From Prevotella sp. AGR2160 (GTDB lineage Bacteria > Bacteroidota > Bacteroidia > Bacteroidales > Bacteroidaceae), in assembly GCF_000424185.1 (NCBI RefSeq), contig NZ_AUJK01000007.1, forward strand, positions 1 through 64,000: a DNA stretch of 64,000 nt. The letters run 5' to 3'. Of this stretch, positions 58,371 to 64,000 are shown one piece after another. The notes under the pieces were generated by a model, which was given only the letters and a program-made list of their open reading frames with translations, was not told the origin of the DNA and ran no database searches. The position numbers were made by a program, and so were the translations under genes. Position 1 is the first letter of the stretch. Each line of letters opens with the position of its first letter.

Positions 58371-58742
58371 AGGATTTTGGAGGACATGGAGGGAAGCAAG
58401 CGGACGACAGGACGGAAATATTTCAGAAATAAGCGAGTTGTAAACACCTGATAATCAGTATAGTAAAATTCAAGCAACCGAATATTGCATAATTATTCGC
58501 ATAAAACCATTAAAAACACAGGTTTATTTCCGTTTTATACAGTCGATTATACACGAAAACGGCGCATGGATCTCCCATAGATAGGCTCGTAAACACGATG
58601 TTTAGAAAATTCTGCACGAAAGAGAAAAAATTCTGGTACGTGCAGAGCAGCGAAAAGGCGAAAGCGGGCTCGGAAAAGCCCATCGCCACGCTAGAACCGA
58701 AGTTGGATACGACACCCTTTTTAGTAAAATATTTTGACAAAT
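58371..58742. other. Gene-poor spacer with possible fragment of a coding remnant
   Basis: No confident gene. On the plus strand an ATG at 58598 opens a 59-residue frame to 58777 (MFRKFCTKEKKFWYVQSSEK...), and the same frame is open upstream back to about 58517. Its part PKLDTTPFLVKYFDKW resembles the tail of the metallopeptidase (LDSEPLLVKNLDK), with 28 of 39 bases identical. Small dyads are present (TCTGCACG/CGTGCAGA; GGGCT/AGCCC). It may be a decayed gene end or an interspersed repeat. Confidence 0.5.
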
Positions 58743-58770
58743 GGCGGAACATAATGAATTATGTCCCTAC
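58743..58770. repeat. GGCGGAACAT...ATGTCCCTAC palindrome, copy 2
   Basis: This 28-bp element matches copy 1 (29081-29108) at 26 of 28 positions, and the two differences pair with each other in the stem. Read on the minus strand it supplies the TAG stop codon of pcrA (58767-58769). Confidence 0.8.
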
Positions 58771-61241
58771 CCGATGACGCTGAGGCGGGCGAACTTCAGC
58801 AGGAGCTGCTTCCTCCCGCTGTTGTCGAAGTCGATCGTCGCTTTCTCGTTCTCTCCCGTCCCCTCAACCTTGATGACGGTACCGATGCCGAAGCGCTGGT
58901 GCTCCACCTTCGTGCCGGGGGAAAGGGCGGCGGCGGAGACCTTGGAGGACGAGGGGGCTGCTACGGCCCGTCCGCCATTCGTCATCGCGTCGTTGAGACG
59001 GCGCAGACTGCCACCATGCTCCACGAGCTTGCGCTTGAAGCCCTCAGAGAAGGGATCGACAGCAGCCTCAGGGCGACGGGGACGCGTGATCTTCGGTTTC
59101 GGATCGGCCATGAACTGAGAGGCCACGGGACGGCTGTTCTGCATACGGCTGTTATACCGCGGCACGCCCCGCTGATATTCGGGGTTGCTGACATACGGTT
59201 TGTTCGGCTCATAGTCGTCCTCCCACGGCAGCCGACGGGAGGTGGCGGCAGAGGACGCCGCGGTCTCCGCGCCCTCATCGACATAACGACCGTCGATATC
59301 CCGGAGGAACCGGCTCGGCTCGTCGACCTGCATCGTGCCATAGCGCCAGCGGTTACGGGCATAGGTGAGGTAACAGTGGCGCTCAGCTCTTGTGATGGCG
59401 ACATAAAGAAGACGGCGCTCCTCCTCGAGCTGACGGGGACTGTCGAGGGACATCAAGGATGGGAAGATATTCTCCTCCATACCAACGACGAAGACCGTGG
59501 GGAACTCGAGACCCTTGGCGGCATGGATCGTCATCAGCGTGACACGGTCGCCGTCATCACCGTCATCACTGTCGAGATCGGTGAGCAGCGACACCTGTTG
59601 GAGGAAATCGGTAAGCCGGGCATGTCCCTCCCCTTCCGTCTCCTCCTGATCGGCGACAAAAGCCTGCAGACTGTTGAGGAACTCCTCGAGGTTCTCCTGC
59701 CGGCTGAGGGCATCGGCATCCGTGCCCGTATAGATATCCTTCGAGATACCGCTCTTCTCGATGATATCCTTTCCAAGTGTATAGGCATCATCGACGGCGA
59801 GGCGCTGCTGGAAAGCGGCGATGAGATCACGGAAGGCCATGAGTTTCGCCAGTGCGCCGCGGTTGACATTGAGCTGGCAACGGGCGGGCTCGTTGATGAC
59901 CGTCCAGAAGCTCACGCCGGCAGCGGCGGCAGCGGCGGCGATACGGCCCACGGTGGTGTTGCCGATGCCCCGGGCGGGATAGTTGATGATGCGTTTGAAG
60001 GCCTCCTCGTCATCGGTGTTGGCGACGAGGCGGAAATAGGCGATGATATCCTTGATCTCCTTCCGCTGATAGAAACTCAGTCCACCGAAGATCCGGTAAG
60101 GGATCTCCTGACGCCGCAGCTCCTCCTCGAAGCTGCGGCTCTGCGCGTTCGTACGGTAGAGGATGGCGAAGTCGCTCCACCGGCTGTCTTCACCGCTGTG
60201 CAGGCGCCGCATCTCCTTACAGACGATGGCGGCCTCCTCACGGTCACTGTAGGCAGGCCGCAGGTGGAGCTTGTCGCCCTCAGCATTCTCAGAGAACACC
60301 TCCTTGGGGATCTGCCGCTGGTTATGGCGGATGAGACTGTTGGCGGCAGCGACGATGCGCTGTGTTGACCGGTAGTTCTGTTCGAGTTTGAAGAGTTTCG
60401 TACCGGGATATTGTTTCTGAAAGCCGAGAATATTATCGATATTCGCGCCACGGAAGGAGTAGATGCTCTGCGAGTCATCACCGACGACACAGAGACGCTG
60501 CTGTTCCTTCGTCAGCTGAAGGGTGATCATCTGCTGCACCCAGTTGGTGTCCTGGTACTCATCGACGAGGACATACCGGAAATGAAGGGAGTATTTCTGT
60601 CGGATATCCTCGTGGTCCTTGAAGAGAAGATAGGTGTTGACGAGGAGGTCGTCGAAATCCATCGCGTTGGCCTGGCGGCAGCGCTCACAGTAAAGGCCGT
60701 AGATCCGCCCCACCTCGGGGATCTGCTGCCGCTGGTCCTGCATGCGCTGGTCACTGTCGCTGAGATAACTGTCGGGGAGACAGAGGCGGTTCTTCGCCAT
60801 GGAGATCCGGTTGTGGACGGTGGCGGGCTTGTATTTCTTGTCGTCGAGGCCGAGTTCCTTGATGATGGCTTTCAACAACGAACGGCTGTCGGCCTCGTCA
60901 TAGATCGTGAAGTTCTGCTTATAACCGATATGCAACGCCTCAACACGGAGGATACGGGCAAAGATGGAATGGAACGTGCCCATGTGCAACTGGCGGGCAC
61001 GCTGCGGGTCGACGAGGCGGCCGATGCGCTCCTTCATCTCGTTGGCAGCCTTATTGGTAAACGTCAGGGCGAGGATCGACCACGGTTGCAGGCCTTTCTG
61101 CAGGAGGTAGGCGATCTTATAGGTCAGTACACGGGTCTTGCCCGAGCCGGCACCGGCGATGACGAGCGACGGGCCGTCGATATATTCTACGGCGGCACGC
61201 TGGGCGGGGTTGAGTTGAGAGAGGAGTTCTTCTTCCGACAT
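58767..61241 (-). CDS. pcrA: UvrD/PcrA-type ATP-dependent DNA helicase
   Basis: The 824-residue superfamily 1A helicase starts with the Q motif LNPAQRAAVEY and Walker A AGAGSGKT (K35); later motifs FTNKAANEM (Ia), VDEYQDTN (II), VVGDDSQSIYSFRGA (III), YRSTQRI (IV), TIHAAKGLEFPTVFVVG (V) and LLYVAITRAE (VI) are intact. The C-terminus is a Tudor-like domain (LSPGTKVEHQRFGIGTVIKVE) that binds RNA polymerase in PcrA. It acts in nucleotide excision repair and replication conflicts. It starts 42 bases after the mtgA stop. Confidence 0.96.
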   Translation of the reverse strand: MSEEELLSQLNPAQRAAVEYIDGPSLVIAGAGSGKTRVLTYKIAYLLQKGLQPWSILALTFTNKAANEMKERIGRLVDPQRARQLHMGTFHSIFARILRVEALHIGYKQNFTIYDEADSRSLLKAIIKELGLDDKKYKPATVHNRISMAKNRLCLPDSYLSDSDQRMQDQRQQIPEVGRIYGLYCERCRQANAMDFDDLLVNTYLLFKDHEDIRQKYSLHFRYVLVDEYQDTNWVQQMITLQLTKEQQRLCVVGDDSQSIYSFRGANIDNILGFQKQYPGTKLFKLEQNYRSTQRIVAAANSLIRHNQRQIPKEVFSENAEGDKLHLRPAYSDREEAAIVCKEMRRLHSGEDSRWSDFAILYRTNAQSRSFEEELRRQEIPYRIFGGLSFYQRKEIKDIIAYFRLVANTDDEEAFKRIINYPARGIGNTTVGRIAAAAAAAGVSFWTVINEPARCQLNVNRGALAKLMAFRDLIAAFQQRLAVDDAYTLGKDIIEKSGISKDIYTGTDADALSRQENLEEFLNSLQAFVADQEETEGEGHARLTDFLQQVSLLTDLDSDDGDDGDRVTLMTIHAAKGLEFPTVFVVGMEENIFPSLMSLDSPRQLEEERRLLYVAITRAERHCYLTYARNRWRYGTMQVDEPSRFLRDIDGRYVDEGAETAASSAATSRRLPWEDDYEPNKPYVSNPEYQRGVPRYNSRMQNSRPVASQFMADPKPKITRPRRPEAAVDPFSEGFKRKLVEHGGSLRRLNDAMTNGGRAVAAPSSSKVSAAALSPGTKVEHQRFGIGTVIKVEGTGENEKATIDFDNSGRKQLLLKFARLSVIG

Positions 61242-61254
61242 GTCTTATCTTTGC

Positions 61255-61289
61255 TTGTTTATCTGTTGGTTTATCTGTTGGTTTACCTG
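61255..61289. repeat. 12-bp tandem repeats between mtgA and pcrA
   Basis: TTTATCTGTTGG occurs twice in a row with a third, imperfect unit (TTTACCTGTG), spanning the mtgA stop codon region and the spacer before pcrA. The in-phase 12-base period would make indels frame-neutral if read through. Confidence 0.7.
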
Positions 61290-62014
61290 TGTTTATATGC
61301 CCCGCCGACGACGGTACCGGGGTTGACATCCTCGCCTTCCTCGGGGAAGGCGGGGACGAAGAGCATCTCATGCTCGATCTCCCGCTGACGCTTGCGCATA
61401 TAAGCCGACGGATGGCCACTGTCCATCTTCAGCGGATTGGGCAGGGAGGCGGCGATGAGCGCACACTCCCCACGGAAGAGGTCCTTGGCTTTCTTGTCGA
61501 AATGATATTCCGCCACGGCGTCGACACCATAGATGCCGTCGCCCATCTCGATACTGTTGAGATAGACCTCCATGATGCGCTGCTTGCTCCACATCAGTTC
61601 GATGAGGAACGTGAAATAGGTCTCAAAGCCCTTACGGACCCAGGAACGGCCAGGCCAGAGGAACACGTTCTTCGCCGTCTGCTGGGAGATGGTGCTCGCG
61701 CCACGCTTCTTGCCGCCATTGAGGTTATGGACGGCGGCTTTCTCGATGGCGTTATAGTCGAAGCCGTGATGGAGGAGGAAGCGCTGGTCCTCACTGGCCA
61801 TGACGGCCACGGGCATATGGGGCGAGATCTCGTCGAGCGACACCCAGTGGTGATGGAGCGTGATACTCTCTCCCCTTCCCGCCTGCTGGATGCAGCGGAT
61901 GACCATCAGCGGCGTGATATATACCGGCAGGAAGCGGTAGACTATAACAGAAAGGATGGTGGAACTGAAAAACAGCACCACCATCCATCTTAAAATTTTC
62001 TTGATTTTACCCAT
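61283..62014 (-). CDS. mtgA: Monofunctional biosynthetic peptidoglycan transglycosylase
   Basis: This GT51 enzyme polymerises lipid II into glycan strands at the outer face of the inner membrane. The 243-residue protein has an N-terminal membrane anchor ([21 protein letters not shown]), then the GT51 motifs [15 protein letters not shown] (catalytic glutamate), [22 protein letters not shown] ([16 protein letters not shown]) and [13 protein letters not shown]. It has no transpeptidase domain. Its ATG shares one base with the stop codon of the upstream OmpA-type gene (TAATG), so the two are coupled. Confidence 0.96.
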   Translation of the reverse strand: MGKIKKILRWMVVLFFSSTILSVIVYRFLPVYITPLMVIRCIQQAGRGESITLHHHWVSLDEISPHMPVAVMASEDQRFLLHHGFDYNAIEKAAVHNLNGGKKRGASTISQQTAKNVFLWPGRSWVRKGFETYFTFLIELMWSKQRIMEVYLNSIEMGDGIYGVDAVAEYHFDKKAKDLFRGECALIAASLPNPLKMDSGHPSAYMRKRQREIEHEMLFVPAFPEEGEDVNPGTVVGGAYKHR

Positions 62015-62703
62015 TAATCATCCAATTTACCATTCTGGGCATCCTTCACCATCTGCTTGGAAGCATAGAGATAAACCTCCACACGACGGTTCTGCGGGGC
62101 CACGGTGGCATTCACAATAGGATTCTGACTGCCATAACCGGCCACATTCTTGAACTGGCTGCGGCTGACACCCTGCTGGATGAGGTAAGCGCCGACGGTG
62201 GCGGCACGCTGCTCACTCAGCGGCTGGTTGATCTTATCACCACCCGTAGCATCGGTATAGCCCTGGATATCAACATCGAGGGTATTGTCCTTCTTCAGCA
62301 CCTGGGCGAACTTCTGCAGGTCCTTCTTGCTGGCAGCACGGAGCGTCGACTTGCCAAGATCGAACTGCAGACCACTGTCAAAGGTAACCTTCACGGCCTT
62401 CAGACCGTTGGCATCCGTCACCTCGTCAACCTTGGCATTGGTGACATTCTGCTCCACCTCTTTCTTCACCTTATCCATGTGGTTGCCGATAGCCGTACCG
62501 ACACCGCCACCAACGGCAGCGCCGATGGCTGCACCAACGAGGGCACCCGTGCCACGATGGGAGTTGTTCAGCAGTCCGCCGATGAGGGCACCGAGAGCGC
62601 CACCAGCACCGGCACCGACGGCAGCACCCGTCTGTGTGTTGGTTTGACAACCTACCAAAAGGAGCAGGGACATGCCTGCTACAGCTACTTTCAGATTTTT
62701 CAT
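62014..62703 (-). CDS. OmpA-family lipoprotein with glycine zipper
   Basis: Starting at 62703 gives a lipoprotein signal ([20 protein letters not shown]19); the in-frame ATG at 62757 is rejected. The 229-residue product has a Gly/Ala-rich zipper segment ([20 protein letters not shown] and [17 protein letters not shown], about 27-75) that can span or insert into membranes. A C-terminal OmpA-like peptidoglycan-binding domain follows ([20 protein letters not shown], with NRRVEVYLY at the end). It should tether the outer membrane to peptidoglycan. It is cotranscribed with mtgA. Confidence 0.94.
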   Translation of the reverse strand: MKNLKVAVAGMSLLLLVGCQTNTQTGAAVGAGAGGALGALIGGLLNNSHRGTGALVGAAIGAAVGGGVGTAIGNHMDKVKKEVEQNVTNAKVDEVTDANGLKAVKVTFDSGLQFDLGKSTLRAASKKDLQKFAQVLKKDNTLDVDIQGYTDATGGDKINQPLSEQRAATVGAYLIQQGVSRSQFKNVAGYGSQNPIVNATVAPQNRRVEVYLYASKQMVKDAQNGKLDD

Positions 62704-62733
62704 GTTAAATTCCTTTCTATAAGTTTTATTTTG

Positions 62734-62741
62734 CAAAGATA
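62734..62741 (-). promoter_or_regulatory. -7 box of the ompA-like/mtgA unit (TATCTTTG)
   Basis: Minus-strand TATCTTTG lies 30 bases before the ATG at 62703. The -33 box is not clear. Confidence 0.55.
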
Positions 62742-62784
62742 ATTCTTTTTTCCGCAACTAAGCGGTTTTGTGAACATTTTTTTG

Positions 62785-62792
62785 TAATTTTG
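62785..62792 (+). promoter_or_regulatory. -7 box of proS (TAATTTTG)
   Basis: TAATTTTG matches the consensus and is divergent from the ompA-like promoter 43 bases away. The leader to the proS start at 62896 is about 95-100 bases and contains a GGGGG/CCCC-type dyad (62827-62860) without recognised function. Confidence 0.55.
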
Positions 62793-62895
62793 CCCCAAAG
62801 TTACGGGATTCTCCGTTTCCGGACAAGGGGGAAACACCTATTTGCCCGGGGGATTTCCCCATTCAACGTCAGTAAAAACAATAAGAAATAAAGAA

Positions 62896-64000
62896 ATGGC
62901 TAAAGAACTCAAACAACTCACCAAGCGTGCTGACAACTACAGTCAGTGGTACAACGACCTGGTGGCCAAGGCAGACCTCGCCGAACAGGCTCCCGTGCGT
63001 GGCTGTATGATTATCAAGCCCTATGGCTATGCTATCTGGGAGAAGATGCAACAGGAACTCGACCGGGAGTTCAAGAAGACGGGCGTGAAGAACGCCTATT
63101 TCCCCCTCCTCATCCCGAAGAGCTTCTTCGCCCGTGAGGCCGAGCATGTCAAGGGCTTTGCCAAGGAGTGTGCCGTTGTCACCCACTACCGTCTGAAGGT
63201 CAGCGATGACGGTAGCGACATCGTCGTCGACCCCGCCGCCAAGCTCGATGAGCCCCTCATCATCCGGCCTACTTCGGAGACGATCATCTGGAACACTTAC
63301 AAGGGATGGATCCACAGCTGGCGCGACCTGCCGATCATGTGCAACCAGTGGTGTAACGTCATGCGCTGGGAGATGCGTACACGTCCGTTCCTCCGTACCT
63401 CCGAATTCCTCTGGCAGGAGGGACATACCGCCCATGCTACCCGTGAGGAGGCTGAGGCCAAGGCTAAGGAGATGCTCCATGTCTATGCCAACTTCGTGGA
63501 GGGCTTCATGGCCGTGCCCGTCATCCAGGGCGTGAAGAGTGCCACGGAGCGCTTCGCCGGTGCCCTCGACACCTACACCATCGAGGCCATGATGCAGGAC
63601 GGCAAGGCTCTGCAGAGTGGTACGAGCCACTTCCTCGGTCAGAACTTCGCCAAGAGTTTCGATGTCACCTATTTAAATAAAGAGAATAAGCCGGAATATG
63701 TATGGGCTACGTCCTGGGGTGTCTCCACCCGTCTCATGGGTGCCCTCATCATGGTCCACTCCGACGACAACGGTCTTGTGCTGCCGCCGAAGCTCGCGCC
63801 GATCCAGGTCGTCATCGTGCCCATCAGCAAGAATGCCGAGCAGCTCGCCGCCATCACGGAGAAGATCCAGCCCGTCATCAACGAGCTCGAGGCCGCCGGC
63901 ATCAGCGTGAAATATGATGACGCCGACAACAAGCGTCCGGGATTCAAGTTCGCCGACTACGAGCTCAAGGGCGTCCCCGTACGCCTCGTCCTCGGTGCCC
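62896..64000 (+). CDS. proS: Proline--tRNA ligase (partial, cut by window edge)
   Basis: The open frame from the ATG at 62896 ([20 protein letters not shown]) runs to the window end, 368 codons. It is the eukaryote/archaeon-like Pro[20 protein letters not shown], a motif 2 region with [20 protein letters not shown], and [15 protein letters not shown]. The anticodon-binding domain starts near residue 290 ([10 protein letters not shown]) and the C-terminal zinc-type domain would be outside the window. It lacks the bacterial INS editing domain. Confidence 0.96.
   Translation, partial: MAKELKQLTKRADNYSQWYNDLVAKADLAEQAPVRGCMIIKPYGYAIWEKMQQELDREFKKTGVKNAYFPLLIPKSFFAREAEHVKGFAKECAVVTHYRLKVSDDGSDIVVDPAAKLDEPLIIRPTSETIIWNTYKGWIHSWRDLPIMCNQWCNVMRWEMRTRPFLRTSEFLWQEGHTAHATREEAEAKAKEMLHVYANFVEGFMAVPVIQGVKSATERFAGALDTYTIEAMMQDGKALQSGTSHFLGQNFAKSFDVTYLNKENKPEYVWATSWGVSTRLMGALIMVHSDDNGLVLPPKLAPIQVVIVPISKNAEQLAAITEKIQPVINELEAAGISVKYDDADNKRPGFKFADYELKGVPVRLVLGA

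Noticed and set aside
58510..58752. An 80-codon minus-strand frame in the spacer after the metallopeptidase
   Set aside because: Its start lies in the third palindrome family and its translation is hydrophobic and aromatic without a family match. The plus-strand frame looks at least as plausible, so neither is called as a gene.

Overview
The window comes from a Bacteroidota chromosome, most likely a GC-rich member of the Prevotellaceae. The evidence is the many TAnnTTTG-type -7 promoter boxes, several with a TTTG -33 box 19-20 bases upstream, and Bacteroidota-typical families: DUF4492 ahead of cydAB, DUF4296, DUF4348, DUF2027-Smr, the Bat aerotolerance operon, a GT3 glycogen synthase, long PPi-dependent phosphofructokinase and the eukaryote-like prolyl-tRNA synthetase. 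Genus and species cannot be fixed from the sequence alone.

Layout. 1-244: broken-off end of an ISAon1-like transposase. 0.4-9 kb: secreted glucosaminidase, panB, clpC, tRNA-Thr and tRNA-Gly, a YhcH-like cupin, a HAD phosphatase, a GH25 lysozyme and pfp. 9-15.3 kb: small protein plus acyltransferase, a secreted amidase/golvesin/FN3 protein, a small unknown protein and a YgiQ radical SAM protein. 15.5-23 kb (minus strand): DUF4492-cydA-cydB and the glycogen pair GT3 synthase-glgP. 23-30 kb: metallo-hydrolase, murB, DUF4348 lipoprotein, pheS, C69 dipeptidase, nadC. 30-36 kb: a minus-strand run ileS-dksA-like-lspA-DUF4296-small ORF. 36-50 kb: one long minus-strand run moxR-DUF58-membrane protein-batA-batBC-batDE-PAP2-queA-DUF2027/Smr-nadE. 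50.5-58.4 kb: type I restriction-modification locus hsdM-hsdS-hsdR with an overlapping M48/YgjP-like metallopeptidase gene. 58.7-64 kb: pcrA/uvrD helicase, mtgA, an OmpA-type lipoprotein and the start of proS.

How the genes work together. Envelope biology dominates: peptidoglycan synthesis and turnover (murB, mtgA, glucosaminidase, GH25, amidase), lipoprotein processing (lspA) and the Bat von Willebrand/TPR complex. In this operon BatB is fused to BatC and BatD to BatE. The glycogen pair and pfp suggest reversible storage and glycolysis tuned to anaerobic life; cytochrome bd fits nanaerobic respiration and oxygen defence.

The least explained signal is a set of interspersed palindromic elements in the gene spacers. 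The largest is a 108-117 bp element with 28-29 bp inverted ends and two internal hairpins, present as three full copies (one reversed) plus one half copy. Three smaller families accompany it; two of them show compensatory base changes between copies, which supports selection on folded structure. Some lie inside apparent operons and some supply the stop codon of the preceding gene. I saw no CRISPR array, rRNA gene or prophage.
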